DNA of 64,000 bases. Origin: Sphingopyxis lindanitolerans (lineage in GTDB: Bacteria; Pseudomonadota; Alphaproteobacteria; Sphingomonadales; Sphingomonadaceae). Position 1 is the first letter of the stretch. The number at the start of each line of letters is the position of its first letter. The notes under the pieces were generated by a model. It made no database searches. It was not told where the DNA came from and saw only the letters and a program-made list of their open reading frames with translations. Shown here one piece after another: positions 8,632 to 17,295 of the stretch. Where the stretch lies: NCBI RefSeq assembly GCF_002993885.1, contig NZ_PHFW01000004.1, positions 117,518-181,517 on the forward strand, read 5' to 3'. Made by a program: the position numbers and the translations under genes.

Positions 8632-8745
8632 ACCCTAAAACTCACCTAAAACTCACCGTTCGCGTTCTGATTCAAAGATTCTTCTTAGATTCAAGATTCA
8701 GGGTGCCTCAAACCCGCAGAAAACCAAGAAAAATTGCCCCGAAAA

Positions 8746-8877
8746 GTGAGTTTTGGGGTCGAGTCGCGTGAGTGTTGGGGTAGCCTTCGGTGAGTTTTGG
8801 GGTCGGTAAAAGTGAGTTTTGGGGTCGAGTCCGGTGAGTGTTGGGGTAGCCGCCAAATCAACGGTGAGGTTTGGGGT
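8746..8877 (+). repeat. oriV: Origin A iterons, 22-bp period
   Basis: Five copies of GTGAGTKTTGGGGT start at 8746, 8768, 8790, 8812 and 8834, exactly 22 bp apart, and a sixth variant (GTGAGGTTTGGGGT) is at 8864. They lie directly upstream of the Rep_3 gene. One isolated direct copy is at 8127 and one inverted copy at 9866-9879, just after the rep stop codon. This is the organisation of a Rep-binding replication origin. Confidence 0.92.
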
Positions 8878-8947
8878 ATCCCCTCCCCACCCTCCATCGG
8901 GGAGCTTTAGGAATTGCCTAGCTCACCGTTGCTGCTAAAGTGAGGAC

Positions 8948-9859
8948 ATGACTCGCGCAAGCTCACCTGTAAATAACGGAAAGGCAAAGATTGCCCTAGG
9001 CGATGATACCGCCCTCACCCTCTCGCAAAAGGGGCGCGGAAACCCGTTCGATCCCGCCAATTACGGGGAAATCGTCAAACCCGGCGAGCTGGTCGATATT
9101 GTCGAGCTGTCCCCCCTCACCCTCGCCGATCGCCGAATCTACAATCTGCTGATTGCCAACGCCTGGGAGCGGATCAGCGAGCCGGTCATTCACCGCATCG
9201 CCAAAACCGCGCTCAAGGGCACGCACCAAGGCAACGAGCGCATAGAAAGCTCGCTGCTGCGCCTGATGGGCACAATCGCCATCGTCACGATCCGCAAGGG
9301 CGGCAAGAGCTACAAGCGCCGCGTTCAGCTTCTCGGCTCCAGCGACGAAAGCCTCGAAAAAGACGGCTTCCTGCATTACCGCATCCCCGAAGAACTGATT
9401 GAGATTTTGCGTAACAGCGAGGTCTATGCGCGACTTAAGACGCAAGTGATGTATTGTTTCGAGTCGAAATACGCGCTGTGCCTCTATGAAATGATCGAAC
9501 GCCGTATCGGCCTCGAATATAAGCAAAGCGAAGAGTTCACGATTGCGGAGCTACGCGGCCTGCTCAACGTGCCGGAAGGCAAGTTGGAACGGTTCGCTGA
9601 TTTCAACAAATACTGCCTCAAGGTCGCCCAGGAGGAAATCAACAAGCTCTGCCCCTTCTGGGTCGAGTTCACCCCGATCAAGAAGGGGCGCAAGGTCGAG
9701 CGGGTTTCTATGATGTGGCTCCCGAAAACCATGAGCGGCCGTCGTGACGCGCAAAACCTGATCGACCAACATAGCATCGTCCGCCGCGCCAAACTGCGCG
9801 GCGATATACCCGAAATGCCGGTGCTGGTGGATTTCAGCGCGCCCGCCGCCCAAAGGTGA
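8948..9859 (+). CDS. rep: Replication initiator, Rep_3 family
   Basis: A 303-aa initiator that should bind the iterons just upstream and recruit the replication machinery. Two winged-helix-like halves are apparent: residues about 50-150 (LADRRIYNLLIANAW through RRVQLLGS) and about 165-270 (YARLKTQVMYCFESKYALCLYEMI through PFWVEFTPIKKGRK). This pattern fits the Rep_3 (PF01051) family. The ATG at 8948 follows a GTGAGGAC sequence. An inverted iteron directly after the stop could serve autoregulation or handcuffing. Confidence 0.88.
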   Translation: MTRASSPVNNGKAKIALGDDTALTLSQKGRGNPFDPANYGEIVKPGELVDIVELSPLTLADRRIYNLLIANAWERISEPVIHRIAKTALKGTHQGNERIESSLLRLMGTIAIVTIRKGGKSYKRRVQLLGSSDESLEKDGFLHYRIPEELIEILRNSEVYARLKTQVMYCFESKYALCLYEMIERRIGLEYKQSEEFTIAELRGLLNVPEGKLERFADFNKYCLKVAQEEINKLCPFWVEFTPIKKGRKVERVSMMWLPKTMSGRRDAQNLIDQHSIVRRAKLRGDIPEMPVLVDFSAPAAQR

Positions 9860-9865
9860 ACCCCT

Positions 9866-9879
9866 ACCCCAAAACTCAC
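9866..9879 (-). repeat. Inverted iteron after rep
   Basis: ACCCCAAAACTCAC is the exact reverse complement of the GTGAGTTTTGGGGT iteron, located 7 bp past the rep stop codon. It may bind Rep and act in copy control. Confidence 0.6.
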
Positions 9880-9915
9880 TTTTCGCGCGCCGGGGCCGCC
9901 TCGCCCTAGCCGGCC

Positions 9916-10197
9916 CTACCCCTCGCCGGCATCGAGCGCACGGCTCACCGTGAACTGTATCCATGCGCTGCGGCTGATCCCGCGCCGCTTGGCCGCTGCA
10001 TCGACCTTCGCCAGCAACGCGCGATCGAAACGGAGCATCACCGGCGACTTGCGCGGCTCGGCCCCCTGCCCCGCCTCGTCGGCCTCGGTCGCGATCGGCT
10101 CGGCCTTCGGCTTGGCCGCCCCGGCAATGAAGGCATCGGCCGCCGCCTCATCCATCGGCGACTTGGGCTTGCTGTTCGGTTTACGAGCGATAGCCAT
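9916..10197 (-). CDS. Ribbon-helix-helix partition partner, origin A
   Basis: A 93-aa basic protein. The C-terminal half (VMLRFDRALLAKVDAAAKRRG then ISRSAWIQFTVSRAL) has the beta-strand, helix, helix pattern of RHH DNA-binding proteins; the N-terminal 45 residues look disordered. It lies 25 bp downstream of parA on the same strand, as centromere-binding partners of small ParA ATPases do. The role as a partition adaptor is inferred from context. Confidence 0.6.
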   Translation of the reverse strand: MAIARKPNSKPKSPMDEAAADAFIAGAAKPKAEPIATEADEAGQGAEPRKSPVMLRFDRALLAKVDAAAKRRGISRSAWIQFTVSRALDAGEG

Positions 10198-10222
10198 CGA
10201 AATTCACTCCGCTATCATTATG

Positions 10223-10858
10223 CTATACAAATACCGCGCTGACCAATGCGGCCAGCTCGTCGATCGCCTTGGCGTCACGCGGCGATTGCTCCCCTACCGC
10301 CCTGCCCTCGGCCGCCGCGTTCGGGAACGCCTTGCGCCGCACTATCGACGTGGGCAGCACCTCGATCCCCTCAATGTCGCCGATCATTTCCAAGGCGGCC
10401 TCATTGTCGGCCCCTTGCGCGTCCGCGCCGTTCAGCACGGCGACGGCGCGCAAGCCCTCGTTGATCTCGCGCGCCTCGGCCACCAGCGCCGCAACCTGGT
10501 CAAGCGCCCACACGTCGAAGCTGCGCGGCTGCACCGGCACCAGCAACGTGTCAGCCACGGTGAGCGCGGCGCGCAGCGAGCCGGTATCACGGCCGCCCAC
10601 GTCAATGATAATATCGTCATATTTGGCCGCGAGCTGGCGGACCTGGCTGCGAAGCGCCGCGCCGGTGAGCGCAACGGCGGTATAGCCAGCTTGCCCAAGT
10701 CGATCGGCGCGCAGCTCGGTAAAGGTGAGGGCGGTCCCCTGCTCGTCGCCGTCCACCAGCAAGAGGTCGCGGCCCGCAAGCGCGCGCGCCACCGCGAGGT
10801 TGACGGCAAGGGTCGTCTTGCCGACACCGCCCTTAGTGTTTCCGACTGCCAATATCAT
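10223..10858 (-). CDS. parA: ParA-family partition ATPase, origin A
   Basis: A 211-aa deviant Walker ATPase with KGGVGKTT at residues 9-16, a switch region around DGDEQGT and a [11 protein letters not shown]alker B-like segment. Lacking an N-terminal DNA-binding domain, it is of the small (type Ib) ParA class that moves plasmid copies apart with an RHH adaptor. It heads a two-gene operon with the RHH gene, convergent to rep. Confidence 0.88.
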   Translation of the reverse strand: MILAVGNTKGGVGKTTLAVNLAVARALAGRDLLLVDGDEQGTALTFTELRADRLGQAGYTAVALTGAALRSQVRQLAAKYDDIIIDVGGRDTGSLRAALTVADTLLVPVQPRSFDVWALDQVAALVAEAREINEGLRAVAVLNGADAQGADNEAALEMIGDIEGIEVLPTSIVRRKAFPNAAAEGRAVGEQSPRDAKAIDELAALVSAVFV

Positions 10859-10938
10859 TCTGCTCTCGCTCCGCTGGCAATATGGTTGCGCTGTAGCATG
10901 GTTTGTAATGCTAAGGGATATACATTTGATTGGGGCGC

Positions 10939-11066
10939 TTATTCCCCCTCGTCGCCCTCATCCTCGCTGTCGTCGTCCAGCGGCTCTGGCTCATCTGGCC
11001 GTGATCCTCGATCGGGCAAAGCGGCGCTCCGGCCTGCTCAAGCCATTTGCGCGCGGTCCTGACGGT
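10939..11066 (-). pseudogene. 3' fragment of SprT-like gene
   Basis: Read on the minus strand, this encodes YTVRTARKWLEQAGAPLCPI and a DHGQM motif, the C-terminal zinc-ribbon half of the SprT-like protein at 18551. It then loses one base and ends in an acidic tail in a shifted frame (stop at 10939). The HExxH domain is absent. Its presence beside parA indicates that a third copy of the SprT locus was cut away. Confidence 0.7.
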
Positions 11067-11167
11067 ATGTCCCAGCACTCGCCGATCACCTTACGCTTCT
11101 GCCAAAGTAGTGCTAAGTTAGAGACAAAGGCCTGATTACTGCTCGTGCCGCAGCGACCTCAGCTACA
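11067..11167. other. Short unassigned flank of transposon
   Basis: No gene or clear homology. It does not continue the histidine phosphatase gene found on the other side of the transposon, which shows that this flank is not the original insertion site. Confidence 0.4.
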
Positions 11168-11346
11168 TGTAGGCGCTTGCAACCGTAGCAGCTTCTGCTC
11201 GCAAACAGCGCCTTTTCCTGCCCAGATTACCTGACAACGAGCCGACTATGCTGCTCACGCTATCCGACAATGTGCTCGCCATCATCCGCGTCTGCTCGCA
11301 AACGGCAAAGGGCCGCTCATGGTATCTGCCAACTACAAAGTCGAGA

Positions 11347-11874
11347 TTAGCAGTCATTTGCTGATGCGCGATGCTCACGCAGCTTTGTGGAACCCAAGAT
11401 CAGAAAGTACACGATGGGGCAAACCACCATCAGCATCACTGCTGGATCGGTAGCCCATCTCGTTGGGCCATCGCTGTCCGGCTCACTTGCTACCGCGAGC
11501 ATGAGCGCGATTGATCCTCGCACAGCGGCGTAGGTGGCAGGAACAAGCAGGATGTGGAGAAGCCACCCGTAGCGGAACCGCATGGCGCCAAACCAGCAGA
11601 GTACAGCTATGGCGGGTGGAGCGAGTGTGGCGGCTACGAAGCCGCAGAACCAAATGGCAAACCCTGCCGGAGTCAGCGTATCGCGATAGTAGCTGGCGAT
11701 CCCATCCGGTCGCAATCCGAGAGCGACGAAAGAGCCTGCGACGACAACGGCACCCAAAGCCGTCAGTCCGACGCCACGCAATGTCCCGTGTCTCGGCATC
11801 AATCTATGCAATCCAGTAAGCCATTGATCAGGCTGCTCGCACTTTGGCTCGGAAGAAGGTCGTTTCCGACCCAA
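11347..11874 (-). CDS. Transposon cargo: four-helix membrane protein
   Basis: A 175-aa protein with four predicted transmembrane helices (GAVVVAGSFVALGL, IWFCGFVAATLAPPAIAVL, WLLHILLVPATYAAV and MVVCPIVYFLIL). No family recognised. It follows and overlaps by 47 bp the other minus-strand cargo gene; an internal Met at 11799 would remove the overlap. Probably the second gene of a two-gene operon. Confidence 0.5.
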   Translation of the reverse strand: MGRKRPSSEPKCEQPDQWLTGLHRLMPRHGTLRGVGLTALGAVVVAGSFVALGLRPDGIASYYRDTLTPAGFAIWFCGFVAATLAPPAIAVLCWFGAMRFRYGWLLHILLVPATYAAVRGSIALMLAVASEPDSDGPTRWATDPAVMLMVVCPIVYFLILGSTKLREHRASANDC

Positions 11875-12520
11875 TCAGATCGGGGTCGATCCCGCTCTCC
11901 TCGGCGGCCAGTTGCTGGATGATCCGCCAAATCTCGGGGGCGGTGAGGCGCGCGCCGTCGCGGGCAAGCCTGCCACGGTTCTGCTCCGTGACCAGTCGGG
12001 CGAGATCGCCGATAGTGTCGCACCTCCGAGGTAATCGCCGGCGGTCGAGGTGCCGTAACCATAGCCCCGCGTAGGCGCTCGCTCCAGCAGCGAAGATGCG
12101 AAGGGGAGGTGCCAGCGTCGTGAAGGCGAGGATCGCGACCGCGACAGCGAAGCAGAGACCACTGACAATCCCAAGCCATCCGGCTCGCGTCGCCGGCATC
12201 TTGAGGTCGGTATCGGCTTCCAGGTCGCTGAACGCTTGGCGCAGCTTCCCACCGATCAGCGGCGCCAACGGCGCATCCGGCCCGACGTGCCGGCCAAGCC
12301 CGAGCGCGCGTCGAAGCCTGTAGAACGTCATCTGCGTGGCGCATGTCGTGCCGCCCCCGCTGTAGGCTGCGACATGCGCGACGACATGGTCACGCACCTC
12401 GCCGAACGTTGTCCAAGGCAGGTTCGAGCGCAGGCGCAGATCGAAGGTGCGCTCGATTGCGAGGAAGAAGTCGGTGTCGTCGCCATCACCGACCCAGCCA
12501 ACCGTATCGAGCACCTGCAT
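11828..12520 (-). CDS. Transposon cargo: acyl-carrier-like/membrane protein
   Basis: A 230-aa protein. Its N-terminus (DTDFFLAIERTFDLRL) and C-terminus (IWRIIQQLAAEESG, then FFRAK) have the helical pattern of acyl-carrier-like domains, flanking two hydrophobic helices at about 110-150 (IVSGLCFAVAVAILAFTTL and IFAAGASAYAGLWL). No phosphopantetheine Ser motif (DSL) is evident. Function unknown. Divergent from the resolvase gene. Confidence 0.5.
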   Translation of the reverse strand: MQVLDTVGWVGDGDDTDFFLAIERTFDLRLRSNLPWTTFGEVRDHVVAHVAAYSGGGTTCATQMTFYRLRRALGLGRHVGPDAPLAPLIGGKLRQAFSDLEADTDLKMPATRAGWLGIVSGLCFAVAVAILAFTTLAPPLRIFAAGASAYAGLWLRHLDRRRLPRRCDTIGDLARLVTEQNRGRLARDGARLTAPEIWRIIQQLAAEESGIDPDLIGSETTFFRAKVRAA

Positions 12521-12559
12521 GAACCCGGCTCCTCAGCGGTTCTGCAAAACGACCGTTTC

Positions 12560-12685
12560 TGACGAGCCGATCGCCTTGCTGGGCCGGCAACGTAAATCTG
12601 CGGGCCGCACTTTGTCAAAACTGTTCTGGAAACCCGCGTCGCAAAACGGTATGCCCCGCACGAGTTTGGAGAAGATCAGACGCTC
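12560..12685. promoter_or_regulatory. Candidate res/promoter region of transposon resolvase
   Basis: The spacer between the divergent cargo and resolvase genes holds AT-rich dyads (AAACGACCGTTT near 12547-12558, TTGTCAAAACTG and GCGTCGCAAAACGG near 12616-12660). By position this is where the resolvase should bind. Inference only. Confidence 0.35.
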
Positions 12686-13282
12686 ATGCGGGTCGGCTAT
12701 GCCAGGGTCAGCACCAGCGACCAGAACCCCGAGCTCCAGCTCGATGCGCTGCGGCGGGCCGGCTGCGAGCGGGTGTTCACCGAAAAGGCGTCGGGCGCGC
12801 GCGATGACCGGCCCGAACTGGCGCGCATTCTGGAAGACGTGCTGCGCGCAGGCGACACGCTGGTTGTTTGGAAGCTCGACCGCCTCGCCCGCTCGCTCAA
12901 GAAGTTGATCGCCACGGCCGAGGATCTGGAGCGCGAGAAGATCGGGCTGGTGTCGCTGACCGAGAGCATCGACACGACAACGCCGGGTGGCATGCTCACC
13001 TTTCACGTGTTCGGCGCCATCGCGCAGTTCGAGCGTGCCCTGATCCGCGAGCGAACTACCGCGGGGCTAGTGGAGGCGCGCCGGCAGGGTCGCAAGGGTG
13101 GCCGCCCATCGGCAATGCGCCCGAGCGACGTCGCCGCGGCACGGGCGATGATGAAGGAGGGCACGTTGCCGGTGCGCGACATCGCCAAGCGCATGGGCGT
13201 GTCGGTCGCGACCCTCTATCGCTATGCAGGCAAGCGCGGCAGCGGTGCATCGATCAAGGAGGCTGCAACAGCCCATGGCTGA
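12686..13282 (+). CDS. tnpR: Serine recombinase (transposon resolvase)
   Basis: A 198-aa resolvase with the catalytic N-terminal domain (MRVGYARVST, strand-transfer Ser in YARVSTSDQ; later LDRLARS and ERALIRERTTAGL) and a C-terminal helix-turn-helix (DIAKRMGVSVATLYRY). It would resolve cointegrates made by the adjacent transposase. The stop overlaps the transposase start by 8 bp, so the three mobility genes form one operon. Confidence 0.93.
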   Translation: MRVGYARVSTSDQNPELQLDALRRAGCERVFTEKASGARDDRPELARILEDVLRAGDTLVVWKLDRLARSLKKLIATAEDLEREKIGLVSLTESIDTTTPGGMLTFHVFGAIAQFERALIRERTTAGLVEARRQGRKGGRPSAMRPSDVAAARAMMKEGTLPVRDIAKRMGVSVATLYRYAGKRGSGASIKEAATAHG

Positions 13283-14927
13283 CCGGGCGAAGCGACCGCC
13301 TGGAGAGGCGCTGATCGATCTTCGCCGACGGTTGTCGCTGTTGCCCCCACGCGACCCCGGTCGCACCGAGATCATCGCCCGTGCGGCCGAGGCCTATGGC
13401 ATCTCCATCTGGACCCTTTACCGGGCGTTGCGCGAGCTGAACCGCCCCAAGTCGGTGCGCCGGTCCGACCATGGTGCGACGCGGGTTGCCCCGCAGGCCG
13501 AGATGGAGCGCTACGCCGAGATCGTCGCCGCACTGAAGATCAGGACCACCAACAAGAAGGGCCGGCACGTTTCGACCGCCCGCGCCATCGAGTTCCTGGA
13601 AACCGATGGCGTCGAGACGCCGGAGGGCCTGGTCAAGGTAGCACCCGGCCTGCTGAAGCGGGCGACCATCGACCGGCTGCTCCGCTCATCAGGGCTGGAC
13701 TATGCCCGCGTGACCCGCCCCCACGCAGCCGTTCGTTTTCAGGCGCGGCGATCCAACGAGCTGTGGCACTTCGACATGAGCCCGTCCGACCTCAAGCAGG
13801 TCGAGGCGCCGCTCTGGATCGAGCAGGGTCGCGGCAAACCCACGCTGATGCTGTTCTCGGCCGTCGATGACTGCTCGGGCGTGGTCTACCAGGAATATCG
13901 CAGCGTCTATGGCGAGGATGCCGAGTCCGCGCTGCGCTTTCTATTCAACGCCTTCGCCGCCAAGCCTGAGCCCGAACTGCCGTTCCAGGGCCTGCCGGTC
14001 ACGATCTACATGGACAACGGCCCGGTCAGCCGGTCGCGCGTGTTCCAGTCGGTGATGGGCAGCCTCGGCGTGCGCGTCCTCACCCATCTGCCGCCGAAGG
14101 CCGACGACCGGCACACCGCGGCCCGCGCCAAGGGCAAGGTCGAGCGGCCGTTCCGCACGGTGAAGGAGGTGCACGAGACGTTGTACCACTTCCACAAACC
14201 CAAGGACGAGGCGGAAGCCAATCTGTGGATGCGGCGTGCGCTGGTCACCTACAACAACGGCGACCATCGTTCCGAGCCACACGCGCGGATCGAGCACTGG
14301 CTGCGGCACCTGCCCGGCGATGGCGTGCGGGCCATGTGTTCATGGGAGCGGTTCTGCGCCTTCGCTCGTGAGCCCGAGCGGCGCACCGTTGCGGGCGACG
14401 CGACCGTCTCGGTTGAGGGCGCTTCCTACGAGGTCGAGCCCGAGCTCGCCGGCGAGACGGTGACGCTGCTCTGGGGGCTGTTCGACCAGCAGCTCTTCGT
14501 GGAGCATGACGGCAAGCGGCATGGCCCTTACGAGCCGTCGCGCGGCGCCGTGCCGCTCTACCGCTATCGCAAGTATCAGAAGAGCCGCGCCGAGGAGCGG
14601 CTCGACAAGGTGGTCCGGCTCGCTGACCAGCTGGGGCTGCCCCGCGCGACCGTGACGGGCGGCGACCGGCCGCTGCCGTCGCTGCCGCCCTCCACCGCAG
14701 GGCTCGCGGTGCGGCAAACACCTTTTCCGGAGCCGGCGGTCGAGACGGCATACCCGACCGGGCTCGCGGCGCGCCACGCCATCGTCGACCAGCTCCGGCG
14801 ACCGCTCGGCTCGCTGCCTGAGGCAGACCGCGCCTTCATCGACGCGCTGCTGGGCGAAACGCTCGACAAGACCATCATCGCTGACCGCATCCGAGAGCGG
14901 TTCCAGTCAAGACGGGGGACAAGCTGA
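13275..14927 (+). CDS. Mu/TniA-type DDE transposase
   Basis: A 550-aa transposase of the TniA/TnsB class. Residues 1-140 are a helix-turn-helix end-binding region (ISIWTLYRALREL). The retroviral-integrase fold follows with the catalytic triad visible as Asp in WHFDMS, Asp in IYMDNGP and Glu in KGKVERPFR. A C-terminal domain probably contacts the ATPase. The start at MADRAKRPPG overlaps the resolvase stop; an upstream in-frame Met (13224) lies in the resolvase gene. Its stop overlaps the ATPase start by one base. Confidence 0.92.
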   Translation: MADRAKRPPGEALIDLRRRLSLLPPRDPGRTEIIARAAEAYGISIWTLYRALRELNRPKSVRRSDHGATRVAPQAEMERYAEIVAALKIRTTNKKGRHVSTARAIEFLETDGVETPEGLVKVAPGLLKRATIDRLLRSSGLDYARVTRPHAAVRFQARRSNELWHFDMSPSDLKQVEAPLWIEQGRGKPTLMLFSAVDDCSGVVYQEYRSVYGEDAESALRFLFNAFAAKPEPELPFQGLPVTIYMDNGPVSRSRVFQSVMGSLGVRVLTHLPPKADDRHTAARAKGKVERPFRTVKEVHETLYHFHKPKDEAEANLWMRRALVTYNNGDHRSEPHARIEHWLRHLPGDGVRAMCSWERFCAFAREPERRTVAGDATVSVEGASYEVEPELAGETVTLLWGLFDQQLFVEHDGKRHGPYEPSRGAVPLYRYRKYQKSRAEERLDKVVRLADQLGLPRATVTGGDRPLPSLPPSTAGLAVRQTPFPEPAVETAYPTGLAARHAIVDQLRRPLGSLPEADRAFIDALLGETLDKTIIADRIRERFQSRRGTS

Positions 14928-15904
14928 TGCTCGCCGACGTTCAATCCAGCTACGGGCTCGCCCGCCCGTTCCAAGGCGTCGGCAACTTCGAGACAGAGCA
15001 TCAGCGCAACCTCGTGCGCGAGGTCTGTGCGGCCGTGCAGACCGGCAGGTTGATCGTCGTCTCCGGCCTGGTCGGATCGGGCAAGACGCACCTGCTGCGC
15101 CGCATCGAGGACGAGCTGGCCCGGGCGGGCAAGGTCGCCGTCGCCAAGTCGCTTGCGGTCGACAAGCGCCGCACCTCGTTGCCCTCGCTGATCGAGGCGC
15201 TGTTCTACGATCTCTCGCCCGGTGACCGTGCCCAGGTGAAGATTCCCAAGCAGGCCGAGCGCCGCGAGCGCGACCTGCGCGACATCATGCGCAAGGGCAA
15301 GCGCCCGGTCGTACTGGTGGTCGACGAGGCGCATGACCTGCACCACAAGACGCTGACCGGCCTCAAGCGGTTGATGGAGGTGGTGGCTGATGCCGGCGTG
15401 CTGCTGTCGGTCCTTCTGGTCGGCCATCCTCGGCTACGCAACGACCTGCGCCGCCCGCAAATGGAAGAGATCGGCTACCGCACGACCACCTTCGACTATG
15501 AGGGCATCGGCGCCGAACGCCGCGACTATGTTGCCTGGCTGCTCGGCGCCTGTGCGGCCGAGGGGGTCAAGGTTGCCGACTTGATGAACGAGGACGCGAT
15601 CGACCTCATCGCCGAGCGCCTGCGCACCCCGCTCCAGATCGAGATGCACCTGACACTCGCCTTCGAGCAGGGCTTCCGCTTCGCTGCCAAGCCCGTCACG
15701 GCCGAGATCGTCGAGCAGGTGCTGTCGCGGGCGATTGACGACCTCGAACCCACGCTGACGCGCAACGGTTACGATGCGGGCGCGCTCGCCAGCCAGCTCA
15801 ACACCCGGCCGTCCGACATACGCGCGTTCCTCGCCGGAACGCTGGACGCCGAACACACCCGCGACCTGACCGAGCGGCTCCGCGAAGCCGGTGTGCCGAT
15901 ATGA
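14927..15904 (+). CDS. TniB/ExeA-like AAA+ transposition ATPase
   Basis: A 325-aa AAA+ ATPase with Walker A VGSGKTHL (about 48-55) and Walker B VVLVVDEAHDLHH (about 127-139), followed by a sensor region LLVGHPRLR. In Tn402 and Tn552-type elements the partner ATPase selects the target and activates the DDE transposase. The gene is translationally coupled to the transposase (ATG overlaps TGA). Confidence 0.9.
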   Translation: MLADVQSSYGLARPFQGVGNFETEHQRNLVREVCAAVQTGRLIVVSGLVGSGKTHLLRRIEDELARAGKVAVAKSLAVDKRRTSLPSLIEALFYDLSPGDRAQVKIPKQAERRERDLRDIMRKGKRPVVLVVDEAHDLHHKTLTGLKRLMEVVADAGVLLSVLLVGHPRLRNDLRRPQMEEIGYRTTTFDYEGIGAERRDYVAWLLGACAAEGVKVADLMNEDAIDLIAERLRTPLQIEMHLTLAFEQGFRFAAKPVTAEIVEQVLSRAIDDLEPTLTRNGYDAGALASQLNTRPSDIRAFLAGTLDAEHTRDLTERLREAGVPI

Positions 15905-16004
15905 TACTGGCTGTCCTCGCCTTGGTATCTCCCGCACGCGGACGCAACGCATGTCGTCTGTGCCACCGATTGTGGACGTTGCGCTTCTCTCATAGCCTGC
16001 CGGC

Positions 16005-16574
16005 ATGAACAGGCATCTTACCGCAGCTTCTTTATCGATCGTCAGCTTGCTCAGCGCGTGCTCGGCCTCGGCCGAGAGGAGGTTGGAGGGACGAGTCTTC
16101 GACATCCCGAGAGCCAACGACATATCCGACAATGATAAGCCGTTCTTTCTACCAGCGCTCGATCCCAGCGACGGGTTCTCGTTCTACCTAAATCCGAGCG
16201 CAAGCTTGCCGGAGCGAAACTTGGTGGGCGTGGCAAGCAAGAAGCGGATGTGTGCCCGCGCAGCGGGAACAGAGGCGCTTGTCAACTCGACTGTCTGCGC
16301 AAGTCGCCCGCTTTCATGGCGCGGCCGAACACTGCGCAAGGTAAGTGATGGTGTTTTCTGGACATACCAGTTGCCAGCCGAAGCAGGTCAGAAGCGTCCT
16401 CCATCGCTGGCGAGTTGCTCCGCCATGGGCGGAGGCTCGCGGCCGGGGCTCTGCACGGCCAATCTGCCGTATGACAATCTCGTGCTGACGATTCACTTCC
16501 GAGACAATCAGGTCGGCTCGCTCCAGGCATTATACGATCAATCCGTTGCTAGCCTGAGGAAGTGGGAGCGCTGA
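16005..16574 (+). CDS. Transposon cargo: putative lipoprotein
   Basis: A 189-aa protein with a signal peptide and lipobox-like LLSAC ending at Cys19, so it is probably anchored in the outer membrane or periplasm. The mature part has several Cys residues (near MCARAAG, TVCASR and ASCSAMG) and no recognised domain. It sits between the ATPase gene and the right transposon end and is probably cargo. Confidence 0.55.
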   Translation: MNRHLTAASLSIVSLLSACSASAERRLEGRVFDIPRANDISDNDKPFFLPALDPSDGFSFYLNPSASLPERNLVGVASKKRMCARAAGTEALVNSTVCASRPLSWRGRTLRKVSDGVFWTYQLPAEAGQKRPPSLASCSAMGGGSRPGLCTANLPYDNLVLTIHFRDNQVGSLQALYDQSVASLRKWER

Positions 16575-16795
16575 TGCTTACGGCAAACCCGGCGGGAACG
16601 ATCGCTGCCAGACCGCTCACCGGCACTCCTCGCTATTGGCAGAAAGCGAGAACAGGCCTTCTCCGTTTGCGAGCAGGCGCGGATGATGGCGAGCACATTG
16701 TCGCATAGCGTGAGCAGCATGGCCCACCTGCTGTCAGCAAATCTGAGCAGAAATCCGCGCTGTTTGCGAGCAGAGGCCAGTATCTTTGCAATCGC

Positions 16796-17113
16796 CTACA
16801 AATAGCGTTCGAGGTGCGGCATCCGCTCCGCGCTGCGCGTGCCGTTCCAGCGCGCCGGTTGCAGATAGGTGAACTCTTCGATCGGCCACACTTCGACCGG
16901 CACGCCGGGAAAGCGCGCGATCGTCGGCGCGGCCGTCTGCCGGGTGCGCGTATAGGGCGACGTGACGATGAGCGCGGGCGCTTGCGTCCAGCTCGCCGCG
17001 ACTTCGCGCGCCTGTTCCTGGCCCAGCTCCGTCAGCTCGATCGCGCCGAGATCATCGCAGGGCACGCCGGCGTTGCCGGTGCTTTGGCCGTGGCGGATGA
17101 AAATCGCCCTCAT
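16796..17113 (-). pseudogene. Histidine phosphatase, 3' end cut by transposon
   Basis: Encodes 105 residues starting MRAIFIRHGQSTGNAG, the phosphohistidine RHG motif of the phosphoglycerate-mutase-like superfamily, with the second conserved SPYTRTRQTA block. The frame ends inside the transposon terminus (LERYL), so the C-terminal catalytic His region is missing or altered. It is the last gene of an operon with two small proteins and a toxin-antitoxin pair, overlapping the previous stop (ATGA). A decayed relative is at 62255. Confidence 0.8.
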
Positions 17114-17295
17114 AGCCGGTTGTCCCGGAGCCGATCGGGCGTCCAGCCTTCGGGCAATTCGTCGCCGGGTTCGGGAGGCCGATCGGGCACCTTGGCCAAG
17201 ATGCGGTCAAGACCATCCAATGTGGAGCCTTTGGAACGCCGCCTGAAAAACTCCGCAGCCGTTTCCCCTTTGCGCGGCCGATCAATCGCCATCAT
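17110..17295 (-). CDS. Small hypothetical protein
   Basis: A 61-aa basic protein (two adjacent Met codons possible at 17295 or 17292). Contains EFFRRRSKGSTLDGLDRIL and a Pro-rich PDRPPEPGDELPEGW tail. No family recognised. It overlaps the upstream small gene by 14 bp and the phosphatase start by 4 bp, so it is translated in an operon. The dense arginine region could bind nucleic acid; this is speculative. Confidence 0.5.
   Translation of the reverse strand: MMAIDRPRKGETAAEFFRRRSKGSTLDGLDRILAKVPDRPPEPGDELPEGWTPDRLRDNRL

Larger units (their letters stand above)
11168..16801 (+). mobile_element. 5.6-kb Tn552/Tn402-like transposon (DDE + ATPase + resolvase)
   Basis: The ends match each other as about 140-bp inverted repeats beginning TGTAGGCG (11168 onward; complement ending at 16801). 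Each end holds repeated TGCTCGCAAAC blocks and a GTGCTCGCCATCATCCGCG block, like the multiple transposase sites of Tn402/Tn7-like ends. Inside are two cargo genes (minus), a resolvase, transposase and ATPase (plus), and a lipoprotein gene. The 5-bp flanks (CTACA, AATAG) differ, so no target duplication is seen. No TniQ-like gene is present. Confidence 0.8.

Noticed and set aside
8746..8877. Regular repeats that might be a CRISPR array
   Set aside because: Units are 14 bp with 8-bp spacers at 22-bp period and lie beside a rep gene; they are iterons. No cas genes are present. The same holds for 21286-21493.
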